A program made the position numbers and the translations under genes. Shown piece after piece: positions 34,704-42,338 of a DNA stretch of 64,000 nt. Under the pieces are notes generated by a model. It made no database searches, was not told the origin of the DNA, and worked only from the letters and a program-made list of their open reading frames with translations. The stretch's first letter is position 1; every line of letters starts with the position of its first letter. Location: contig SVGA01000001.1 in assembly GCA_015056575.1 (NCBI GenBank), positions 124,001 through 188,000 of the forward strand. The letters are read 5' to 3'. The DNA is from Butyrivibrio sp. GTDB taxonomy: Bacteria; Bacillota; Clostridia; Lachnospirales; Lachnospiraceae.

Positions 34704-35690
34704 TTAAATTTCCGAATTGATAACTGACATGTAATATGAGTAGAGACTTCTGTAAGTATCCTTGTTGTAATGAAGTCCATCTGCAGTTGAGAAGCCTGTC
34801 TGAGTCAGATATGAGTAACCGTCAAGCCACTTGATCCTGGGATCGAGCTCTGTCTGCATTCTGGTATTGAAGCTCTCTATCTGGGCATTGGATACTGTAG
34901 TGCAATCTCCTACGGGAGTAACTGCTGCGTAGTAAACCGTGATTCCGGCCTCTGTCCAGGCATCTATATTGCTGTTGATGAGACTGATATATTTGCTTAC
35001 ATTTCCAAGATCGTTGACACCGAAGTTGATGATCATAACGGATCCGTTTCCGGCGTAGGAAGGGATCTGTGAAAGAGCTGTATTCTTGAACCAGCTGTAA
35101 CCTTCCCCAACCTTGGCAATATAGGCCTTATCGGAAGAACCGACAGCCATCTGCATCTGGACTGTTCTGGAATCTCCAACAAAGACGTAAGGGGTTCCCG
35201 GAAGGTCTTTTACCATGTAGTCACCTTTGATAAAAGCGGTGATGCCCTCGTAGACAACTTCATACCAGCCGTTATCTGTCTCGCCGGTTACCGTAAGCTC
35301 TTTGCCCCAGCGAAGCTTGCCTACCTTGTCGTAGTCGGTTCCTGCGCCGGATCTTACATTGACGGTGTCGCTGGTGTACATGGTCACCGGCGCCTCATAT
35401 TCCTTAACGGAATAAGCGGTCCGTTCAGGAGCCCGGACAGGCGATTCGGATGCCAGAGAAACAACATTAGCCTTGGTGTCTGCAGATGCGGTCATGGGAA
35501 CGGCAACTTCCTTCGTGACTTCATCATTATAAGAAGAAATGTCCGTAACGGTGTTCACCACCGCGGGAGCCGCAGAAACTTCCCCGGCGCTCCTGTCTGC
35601 GATCGTTGATGCAGTAACCAGGATGGAAAAACCGGCCGCAAAAGCAGCAAGTAATATTAAGTTTCCTGAGTTTAGTTTAAATTTTTTCAT
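34704..35690 (-). CDS. Secreted SH3 domain plus SGNH hydrolase
   Basis: 328 residues. An N-terminal signal or anchor (LILLAAFAAGFSILVTAS, about 10-28) and a spacer to residue 98 precede a bacterial SH3 domain (about 100-160: VNVRSGAGTDYDKVGKL, GWYEVVYEG). The SGNH domain (165-328) has FVGDSRTVQM (Ser), NFGVNDLGN (Asn) and DGLHYNKDT (Asp/His). SH3b domains often bind the cell wall, so a wall-linked esterase or deacetylase is likely. It is a relative of the lipoprotein at 1472-2401. It has no ribosome site, and a strong promoter places +1 next to its ATG. Confidence 0.82.
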   Translation of the reverse strand: MKKFKLNSGNLILLAAFAAGFSILVTASTIADRSAGEVSAAPAVVNTVTDISSYNDEVTKEVAVPMTASADTKANVVSLASESPVRAPERTAYSVKEYEAPVTMYTSDTVNVRSGAGTDYDKVGKLRWGKELTVTGETDNGWYEVVYEGITAFIKGDYMVKDLPGTPYVFVGDSRTVQMQMAVGSSDKAYIAKVGEGYSWFKNTALSQIPSYAGNGSVMIINFGVNDLGNVSKYISLINSNIDAWTEAGITVYYAAVTPVGDCTTVSNAQIESFNTRMQTELDPRIKWLDGYSYLTQTGFSTADGLHYNKDTYRSLYSYYMSVINSEI

Positions 35691-35766
35691 CGAACAGATT
35701 TTACATTAGTCGTAACAATATGTCAAATTTCGTAATTTGACAGAGACAGTACTGTAAACTTATAAT
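35690..35766. promoter_or_regulatory. Back-to-back promoters sharing an inverted repeat
   Basis: Minus strand: TTGACA (35726-35721), 17 bp, TAAAAT (35703-35698), predicted +1 at 35691. Plus strand: TTGACA (35737-35742), 18 bp, TATAAT (35761-35766), for nagB. The two -35 elements form one perfect inverted repeat, TGTCAAATT-tcgt-AATTTGACA (35721-35742). Confidence 0.8.
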
Positions 35767-35805
35767 TATTTAGAATATGCCTATATAAAAGAAAGGAACA
35801 AACAT

Positions 35806-36609
35806 ATGAGAGTAGTCATCCAGGATAATTACGATAAAATGTGCAAGTGGGCAGCGGGCTATATAAAGTCACGCATCGCAGCTCATAATGAAGGCCCTGA
35901 CAAGGATCGTCCTTTCGTACTTGGCCTCCCTACAGGTTCCAGCCCTATCGGCGTATACAAGGAGCTTGTAAGAATGAACAAGGCAGGAGAGATCTCTTTT
36001 GCCAACGTAGTTACATTTAATATGGACGAGTATCTTGGCCTTCCTCGCGAGCACGATCAGTCCTACTGGTATTTCATGCATGACAACTTCTTTAACCATC
36101 TTGTAGATATGAAGCCCGAGAATATCAACATCTTAAACGGCATGACAGATGATCCGGTAAAAGAGTGCGCCGATTATGAGAAAAAGATCGCGGAATACGG
36201 CGGGATCGACCTGTTCATGGGAGGTATCGGTGTTGACGGACATATTGCTTTCAATGAGCCTTTCACAAGCCTTAATTCACGTACAGGTGTGAGAGATCTG
36301 ACTACCGACACAAGGATTGTTAATTCCAGATTCTTTGGCAACGACCCTGAGGCCGTTCCTGCCCAGGCGCTGTCAGTAGGCGTAGGAACCGTAACAGATT
36401 CCAAAGAGGTGCTTATACTTATCAACGGCCACAACAAGGCAAGAGCTCTTGCTGCAACTGTTGAAGGAAGCGTAAGTTCCAAGTGGACCTGCAGTGCTCT
36501 CCAGATGCACAACGGCGCCATCATCGTCTGCGATGAGCCTGCCTGCGGCGAGCTTACTGTAGATACCTACAAATATTTCCTCGATATCGAGAAGAAAGAG
36601 AGACTATAA
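35806..36609 (+). CDS. nagB: Glucosamine-6-phosphate deaminase
   Basis: A 267-residue NagB that interconverts glucosamine-6-phosphate and fructose-6-phosphate plus ammonia. Seen are GLPTGSSPIGVY (phosphate loop), FNMDEYLGL (general-base Asp) and GVDGHIAFNEP (catalytic His, Glu). Full length. It is the first gene of a four-gene run with the GlmU-like protein (2 nt later), glmM and glmS. Having both NagB and GlmS in one operon lets flux run either way between hexosamine and glycolysis (inference). Confidence 0.95.
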   Translation: MRVVIQDNYDKMCKWAAGYIKSRIAAHNEGPDKDRPFVLGLPTGSSPIGVYKELVRMNKAGEISFANVVTFNMDEYLGLPREHDQSYWYFMHDNFFNHLVDMKPENINILNGMTDDPVKECADYEKKIAEYGGIDLFMGGIGVDGHIAFNEPFTSLNSRTGVRDLTTDTRIVNSRFFGNDPEAVPAQALSVGVGTVTDSKEVLILINGHNKARALAATVEGSVSSKWTCSALQMHNGAIIVCDEPACGELTVDTYKYFLDIEKKERL

Positions 36610-36611
36610 GT

Positions 36612-37274
36612 ATGTATACCATTTCCGATCTTTATGATCTTGACCACACTCTGGCTGCGGATTATCTGCGCCAGTTCACTTATCCCTGGGAAGCTCTTAA
36701 GGGTATCAAGGATATGATCCTTGAACTTGGACCCAAGCTCGGTGACGACTACACCGAGGTTAAGGAGAATGTATGGGTACACAAGACCGCTACCGTTTTT
36801 GAGAGCGCTTATCTTGGAGCCCCTTGTATCATCGGACCCGGTACCGAGGTACGCCACGGAGCATTCATCAGAGGATCAGCTCTTGTAGGTGCTGACTGCG
36901 TTGTCGGTAACAGCGTGGAGCTTAAGAACGTTATCCTTTTTGACCACGTTCAGACTCCTCACTACAACTATGTGGGAGATTCCATCCTTGGATATTACTC
37001 ACACATGGGAGCGGGCTCCATTACTTCCAACGTTAAGAGTGACAAGAAGCTTGTTGTGGTACATAACGGAACAGAGAACATCGAGACAGGCATGAAGAAG
37101 TTCGGTGCAATGCTTGGAGATCACGTTGAGGTTGGCTGTAACTCAGTATGCAACCCCGGAACCGTCATCGGCCGTAATTCCAACGTTTATCCCACTTCCT
37201 GCGTAAGAGGAGTTGTTCCCGAGAATTCTATTTACAAGAACAGCGGAGAGATCATCCACAAGGAGGAGAGATAA
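36612..37274 (+). CDS. Left-handed beta-helix acyltransferase, GlmU C-domain-like
   Basis: 220 residues. The first 60 are helical; the rest are hexapeptide repeats of a left-handed beta-helix (VWVHKTATVFESAYLG, CIIGPGTEVRHGAFIRG). The segment TPHYNYVGDSILG..GAGSITSN matches the GlmU acetyltransferase site, where the catalytic His lies just before the YVGD-like strand. The uridyltransferase Rossmann domain is absent. Between nagB and glmM it could acetylate glucosamine-1-phosphate or bind UDP-GlcNAc (inference). Such proteins are often labelled UDP-GlcNAc pyrophosphorylase, which the missing domain does not support. Confidence 0.75.
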   Translation: MYTISDLYDLDHTLAADYLRQFTYPWEALKGIKDMILELGPKLGDDYTEVKENVWVHKTATVFESAYLGAPCIIGPGTEVRHGAFIRGSALVGADCVVGNSVELKNVILFDHVQTPHYNYVGDSILGYYSHMGAGSITSNVKSDKKLVVVHNGTENIETGMKKFGAMLGDHVEVGCNSVCNPGTVIGRNSNVYPTSCVRGVVPENSIYKNSGEIIHKEER

Positions 37275-38621
37275 ATGGGTAAATATTTCGGAACAGACGG
37301 CTTCAGAGGTGAGGCCAACAAGAACCTGACTTTCGAGCATGCGGTACAGATCGGAAGATACCTTGGCTGGTACTACGGTGCAAACCATGGCAAGAAGGCC
37401 AAGATCGTAATCGGAAAAGACACAAGAAGGAGCAGCTACATGTTCGAGTATGCACTTTGTACCGGACTTATGGCAAGTGGCGCTGATGCGTACATCATGC
37501 ACGTTACCACAACTCCTTCCGTAGCTTATATCACAAGAGTTGATGATTTTGACTGCGGTATCATGATCTCCGCATCCCACAATCCTTTCTATGACAACGG
37601 TATCAAGCTTTTCAACGGAAACGGTGAGAAGATGGACGAGGAGACGATCCTTCGGGTTGAGGATTACATCGACGGCAAGATCGATATCCCTGTTGCAGAG
37701 AAGGCTGAGATCGGAAGAACCGTTGACTACGTAGCCGGAAGAAACCGCTATGTGGGCTATCTTATTTCCAATTCCAAATACAGCTTCAAGGACAAGAAGG
37801 TCGGCCTTGACTGTGCTAACGGTGCCTCCTGGCAGATCGCCAAGGCTGTATTCGATGCCCTTGGTGCCAAGACATATGTTATCAATAATGAGCCCGACGG
37901 ACTTAATATCAATACAGATTGCGGATCCACTCATATCGAACATCTTCAGAAGTATGTGGTTGAGAAAGGGCTTGATGTGGGATTTGCATTTGACGGTGAT
38001 GCTGACAGATGCCTCTGCGTAGACGAGAAGGGCAATGTTATCACCGGAGACCACATCATCTATATCTACGGCCTCTACCTCAAGGAGAGAGGCGCCCTTG
38101 TTAACAACAAGGTTGTTACAACGATCATGAGTAACTTCGGCCTTTACAAGGCTCTTGATAAGGTTGGCATCGAGTATGAGAAGACCAAGGTAGGGGACAA
38201 GTATGTTTACGAGAACATGGTAACCTACGGACACAGGGTTGGCGGAGAGCAGTCGGGACATATCATCTTCACAAAGTATGCCACCACCGGCGACGGTATC
38301 CTCACCAGCCTTAAGATGATGGAAGTTATGCTGGCTAAGGAAAAGACCATGAGCGAGCTGGCAGCACCTGTTGTATTCTATCCTCAGGTTCTTAAGAACG
38401 TAAGAGTTAAGAGCAAACCCGATGCACAGAATGACCCCGACGTTCAGAAGGCAGTGGAGGAGGTTTCCAAGATCCTTGGCGATAGCGGAAGGATCCTGGT
38501 AAGAGAGTCAGGTACAGAGCCTGTTATCCGTGTCATGGTAGAAGCAGAGAGTGATGAGATCTGCGAGAAATATGTGGATCAGGTAATTGACGTGATCCGT
38601 CAAAAAGGTCATTTGGAATAA
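37275..38621 (+). CDS. glmM: Phosphoglucosamine mutase
   Basis: A 448-residue GlmM that turns glucosamine-6-phosphate into glucosamine-1-phosphate. Seen are FGTDGFRG at the N-terminus, the phosphoserine loop ISASHNPFYDNGIK, metal loop FDGDADRC, sugar loop GGEQSGH and phosphate loop RESGTEPVIRV. ATG follows directly on the previous TAA, with AAGGAGG upstream. Confidence 0.95.
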   Translation: MGKYFGTDGFRGEANKNLTFEHAVQIGRYLGWYYGANHGKKAKIVIGKDTRRSSYMFEYALCTGLMASGADAYIMHVTTTPSVAYITRVDDFDCGIMISASHNPFYDNGIKLFNGNGEKMDEETILRVEDYIDGKIDIPVAEKAEIGRTVDYVAGRNRYVGYLISNSKYSFKDKKVGLDCANGASWQIAKAVFDALGAKTYVINNEPDGLNINTDCGSTHIEHLQKYVVEKGLDVGFAFDGDADRCLCVDEKGNVITGDHIIYIYGLYLKERGALVNNKVVTTIMSNFGLYKALDKVGIEYEKTKVGDKYVYENMVTYGHRVGGEQSGHIIFTKYATTGDGILTSLKMMEVMLAKEKTMSELAAPVVFYPQVLKNVRVKSKPDAQNDPDVQKAVEEVSKILGDSGRILVRESGTEPVIRVMVEAESDEICEKYVDQVIDVIRQKGHLE

Positions 38622-38638
38622 TTTTGGAGAGTTAAATT

Positions 38639-40510
38639 ATGTGTGGAATAGTAGGTTATATCGGTCACAAGCAGGCGGCACCAATTCTGCTTGACGGCCT
38701 TTCAAAACTTGAGTACAGAGGATATGATTCGGCAGGACTTGCAGTAAGGGACGGCGAGAAGGATGCCGTAGTGGTTAAGGCTGTAGGCAAGCTGGTCAAT
38801 CTGTCCAACAAGACAAATGGAGGAGCAGCTCTTCCCGGATGCTGCGGTATCGGACATACCAGATGGGCTACCCACGGTGCCCCCAGTCTTATCAATGCTC
38901 ATCCCCATGTGAGCGGAAACTGTACAGGTTCGGGATCAGGGGATGTGGAGTCTGAGGTTGTGGGCGTTCACAACGGTATTATCGAGAACTTCCAGGAACT
39001 CAAGGAGAAGCTCATAAGACACAACTACAAGTTCTATTCAGACACCGACACAGAGGTTCTGATCAAGCTTGTGGATTATTACTACAAGAAATATAAGGTA
39101 GGCCCCATCGATGCCATTGCCAAGACTCTTGTGAGAGTTCGTGGTTCCTATGCCCTTGAGGTTATGTTCAAGGACTATCCCGGTGAGATTTATGTCGCAA
39201 GACAGCAGTCACCTATGATCATCGGTGTATCGGGAGATGAATCCTTCATAGCTTCCGATGTTCCGGCCATTCTCAAGTACACAAGAGATGTTTACTACAT
39301 CGACAATATGGAGATGGCAAGGATCAGAGCAGGTGAGGTTACATTCTTCAACCTTGACGGCGATGAAGTGGAGAAAGAGGTAACTACAGTTACTTTCTCT
39401 GCGGAAGCAGCCGAAAAAGGCGGCTTTGAGCACTTCATGATGAAGGAGATCCATGAGCAGCCCAAGGTAGTTGCCGATACCATAGGCAAGTATTTAAGAG
39501 ACGGCAAGATCGATCTTTCCGAAGTCGGAATTACCAATGAAGAAGCAAAAGAGATATCGCAGATCTATATAGTTGCCTGCGGATCCGCATGGCACGTTGG
39601 CGTAGAGATGCAGTATATCATCGAGGACCTTGCAGGTATACCTGTAAGAGTAGAGCTGGCCTCCGAGTTTAGATACCGCAAGATGGCAATAGACAAGAAA
39701 GCTCTGGCAGTAATCATCTCCCAGTCAGGTGAAACTGCGGATTCCCTTGCAGCCCTTCGTATGGCCAAGGAGCAGGGGCTTAAGACTCTTGCTATTGTAA
39801 ACGTGGTAGGCTCCTCCATTGCGAGAGAAGCAGATCATGTAATGTACACGGCAGCAGGTCCCGAGATATCGGTTGCCACAACAAAGGCATACAGCTGCCA
39901 GCTTATCTGCGGATACCTTCTGACACTCAAGCTTGCTGAAGTTAAGGGAACTCTGGAAGATCCTTCAAAACTTGATTACTACATTGAGGAGATCAAGAGC
40001 ATTCCCGAGAAGATCGATAAGATCCTTGAGGAGAAGGAGAGGATCCAGTGGTTTTCAGCTAAGTTCTCAAACGCTCACGATATCTTCTTTATCGGACGAG
40101 GACTGGACTATGCTATCTGTCTTGAGGGAAGCCTTAAGATGAAAGAGATCAGCTACATCCATTCAGAGGCCTATGCTGCGGGAGAACTTAAGCACGGCAC
40201 AATTTCACTGATAGAGGAGGGCACCCTGGTAATCGGTGTTCTCACACAGCCTTCACTGGATGAGAAGACCATTTCCAACATGGCTGAGTGCAAGAGCCGC
40301 GGAGCATACCTTATGGGACTTACCACCTACGGCAATTACAACGTAGAAGACCAGGTAGACTTCACGGTATATATTCCCAGAGTTGATGAGCACTTTGTGG
40401 GAAGTCTTGCCATCATTCCTCTTCAGCTTCTTGGATATTACACCAGTGTTGCCAAGGGCCTTGATGTTGATAAGCCCAGAAACCTGGCAAAGAGTGTTAC
40501 TGTAGAATAA
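38639..40510 (+). CDS. glmS: Glutamine-fructose-6-phosphate aminotransferase
   Basis: A 623-residue GlmS making glucosamine-6-phosphate. The N-terminal glutaminase starts MCGIVGYIG with Cys2 as nucleophile and has HTRWATHG and VHNGIIEN. Two SIS domains follow (about 300-600; CGSAWHVG, SQSGETADS, GRGLDYAIC, EAYAAGELKHG), ending LAKSVTVE. A Gly/Ser/Glu-rich insert of about 10 residues (NCTGSGSGDVESE) sits before VHNGIIEN compared with common forms. It ends the operon and is followed by a terminator. Confidence 0.96.
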   Translation: MCGIVGYIGHKQAAPILLDGLSKLEYRGYDSAGLAVRDGEKDAVVVKAVGKLVNLSNKTNGGAALPGCCGIGHTRWATHGAPSLINAHPHVSGNCTGSGSGDVESEVVGVHNGIIENFQELKEKLIRHNYKFYSDTDTEVLIKLVDYYYKKYKVGPIDAIAKTLVRVRGSYALEVMFKDYPGEIYVARQQSPMIIGVSGDESFIASDVPAILKYTRDVYYIDNMEMARIRAGEVTFFNLDGDEVEKEVTTVTFSAEAAEKGGFEHFMMKEIHEQPKVVADTIGKYLRDGKIDLSEVGITNEEAKEISQIYIVACGSAWHVGVEMQYIIEDLAGIPVRVELASEFRYRKMAIDKKALAVIISQSGETADSLAALRMAKEQGLKTLAIVNVVGSSIAREADHVMYTAAGPEISVATTKAYSCQLICGYLLTLKLAEVKGTLEDPSKLDYYIEEIKSIPEKIDKILEEKERIQWFSAKFSNAHDIFFIGRGLDYAICLEGSLKMKEISYIHSEAYAAGELKHGTISLIEEGTLVIGVLTQPSLDEKTISNMAECKSRGAYLMGLTTYGNYNVEDQVDFTVYIPRVDEHFVGSLAIIPLQLLGYYTSVAKGLDVDKPRNLAKSVTVE

Positions 40511-40525
40511 AGTACAGAAAATAAA

Positions 40526-40574
40526 AGGGACGACTCGCTCCGGCTTGAAGCCGGGCAGGATCGTCCCTGTTTTT
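40526..40574 (+). terminator. Terminator after glmS
   Basis: AGGGACGA (40526-40533) pairs with TCGTCCCT (40561-40568), with an inner CCGGCTT/AAGCCGG hairpin, then GTTTTTT. Confidence 0.88.
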
Positions 40575-40606
40575 TATGTTTAGGAAATCAACTGCCTCAC
40601 TTTACA

Positions 40607-42151
40607 TCATCTGAGCACGCAGAAGCTCTGGGGCTCCATGATCAGCGAGGCATCGCTTAAATGCACATTACCTATCTCAAAGACTTTCTCCATCTTTCTG
40701 GGAAGAGTGGCGGAAGCTTTCTTTTCGGAGGGGTTAACGCCTATGATAAGGTTACCTCTCTTGAACACAAAGGGAAATTCATCCTTCTCCGCATAAACAA
40801 CTTCAAATTCAGCATCGGCCTTAAGGTCAGGCTCATTGTGACGAAGAGCTGTAAGGGCTTTTACCGTGTTAAGCAAAGATGAAGGATCTTTTTCCTGATC
40901 TGCTACTGTGGGAGCGTCATCGGCAGGGTCTACAGGAAGATACAGCCTGTCGGCGGGAGCGGTGGAAAAGCCTTTATTGGCACTGTTATCCCACTGCATG
41001 GGAGTTCTGCTTCCTGTTCTTGCGTAGCCGCCCTCCTTGGTGTGAACATCCTCAAGATATCTCATTCCGATCTCGTCGCCGTAGTAGATGAAAGGAACTC
41101 CGGGAAGAGTAAGGAACATGGCATATGCCACCTTGAGCTCCTCATAGGAAAGAGTTCGCCTGGGCCTTGGTGTATCGTGATTGCAGGTGATAAAGCTGAT
41201 ATAGCCGACATCACTGGTCTTATCGTATTTGGGCAGATAGTCGTTGAGAAATCTGATGATATCGCCGTTTCCGTCCTTTTTAAGGAAGCTGTGGTCACCG
41301 CCGGGAGTTTCGTTGTCACGGATAAGGGTGTTGTAGCCGTTACCGTGATGATCAAGATAGAAGTCGGCGTGGAAACCATATTTAAGGGCCAGAAGAGGAT
41401 TACTCCACTCGGAGATAAGAGCTGCTTCGGGATAATCATTATCCAGCATTTCTCTGACTTCCTTCCAGATAGCTCCGGTCGCGGATTTGTTCTCGTCATC
41501 CTCTTTGACCAGAGAATCTGCCATATCGACTCTGAAACCGTCACAGCCTTTATCCAGCCAGAAGCGCATGATGTCCTTCATGGCCTCTCTGGTCTCGATA
41601 CAGGCGGGCTCATCGGGAGCCATCTGCCAGTCTTCGGTCCGGTTAAGAAAACCGTAATTGAGAGCAGGCTGACATTTGAAGAAGTTCAGCATGTAGCAGC
41701 CGTCTCTGTCGGCCTCACCGCCAATATAGGGGTGCCCTCCGATACCCTGGAAAGCGGATCCAGTCCAGACATATCTGTCGGAATACTGATTTCGATCAGC
41801 CTTTTTGCTCTCAAGAAACCACTCATGCTCCTCGGAGGTGTGCCCGGGTACCAGATCAAGAAGTACATGGATGCCCTTTTTGTGTGCCTCTGCAAATAAT
41901 CTGTACAGGTCCTCGTTAGTTCCGTATCTTGGTGCAACCTTCTTGTAATCCCGCACATCGTAACCCGCGTCCTTGAAGGGGGAGTCAAAGCATGGATTGA
42001 TCCACAGAGCATTGCAGCCAAGGGAAGTTACATAATCAAGCTTCTCAATGATTCCCTCAATATCACCGATTCCGTCTCCGTTGGTATCCTTGAAGGATTG
42101 AGGATATATTTCATAGAAAACAGCGTCTTTTAACCAAGCAGGCATATCCAT
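40607..42151 (-). CDS. GH13 alpha-glucosidase-like enzyme
   Basis: A 514-residue intracellular family 13 glycoside hydrolase, close to oligo-1,6-glucosidase or trehalose-type enzymes. Seen are YEIYPQSFKDTNGDGIGD, LVPGHTSEEH, GFRVDMADS (nucleophile Asp), LISEWSNP (acid/base Glu) and ITCNHDTPR (transition-state Asp). The start is 42151 (GAGGAGG with a short spacing) or 42145 (same site, 9 nt); an upstream ATG at 42181 lies at the predicted transcription start and is unlikely. The exact linkage cannot be read from sequence. Its promoter carries a LacI-type palindrome. Confidence 0.88.
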   Translation of the reverse strand: MDMPAWLKDAVFYEIYPQSFKDTNGDGIGDIEGIIEKLDYVTSLGCNALWINPCFDSPFKDAGYDVRDYKKVAPRYGTNEDLYRLFAEAHKKGIHVLLDLVPGHTSEEHEWFLESKKADRNQYSDRYVWTGSAFQGIGGHPYIGGEADRDGCYMLNFFKCQPALNYGFLNRTEDWQMAPDEPACIETREAMKDIMRFWLDKGCDGFRVDMADSLVKEDDENKSATGAIWKEVREMLDNDYPEAALISEWSNPLLALKYGFHADFYLDHHGNGYNTLIRDNETPGGDHSFLKKDGNGDIIRFLNDYLPKYDKTSDVGYISFITCNHDTPRPRRTLSYEELKVAYAMFLTLPGVPFIYYGDEIGMRYLEDVHTKEGGYARTGSRTPMQWDNSANKGFSTAPADRLYLPVDPADDAPTVADQEKDPSSLLNTVKALTALRHNEPDLKADAEFEVVYAEKDEFPFVFKRGNLIIGVNPSEKKASATLPRKMEKVFEIGNVHLSDASLIMEPQSFCVLR

Positions 42152-42179
42152 TGACCTCCTCATAATATGAATTAATGTC

Positions 42180-42251
42180 ACAATATCATAACCGTTCCCA
42201 TTTGAAAAGAGAAATCAGGAAACGTTTCCGACTTTGATACTGATAGTATCA
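42180..42251 (-). promoter_or_regulatory. GH13 promoter with two upstream palindromes
   Basis: On the minus strand TTTTCA (42208-42203), 17 bp, TATTGT (42185-42180). Upstream lie GGAAACGTTTCC (42218-42229), a perfect palindrome with the central CG typical of LacI/CcpA-family operators, and TGATACT-GAT-AGTATCA (42235-42251), a second perfect inverted repeat. No LacI gene is in the window. Confidence 0.65.
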
Positions 42252-42338
42252 GTTTACTTAAATTTCATTATAAGTTTACTATATTTGGAACAATAATTTG
42301 CTATACTCAATATATATCGGATTTTTGGGAGAAAATCT

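Noticed and set aside
37143..38261. 372-codon minus-strand frame opposite glmM
   Set aside because: glmM on the plus strand has every catalytic motif; the antisense frame has no recognisable domain or ribosome site.
41042..41899. 285-codon plus-strand frame opposite the GH13 gene
   Set aside because: Shadow of a well-conserved glycosidase; no motif or start signal.
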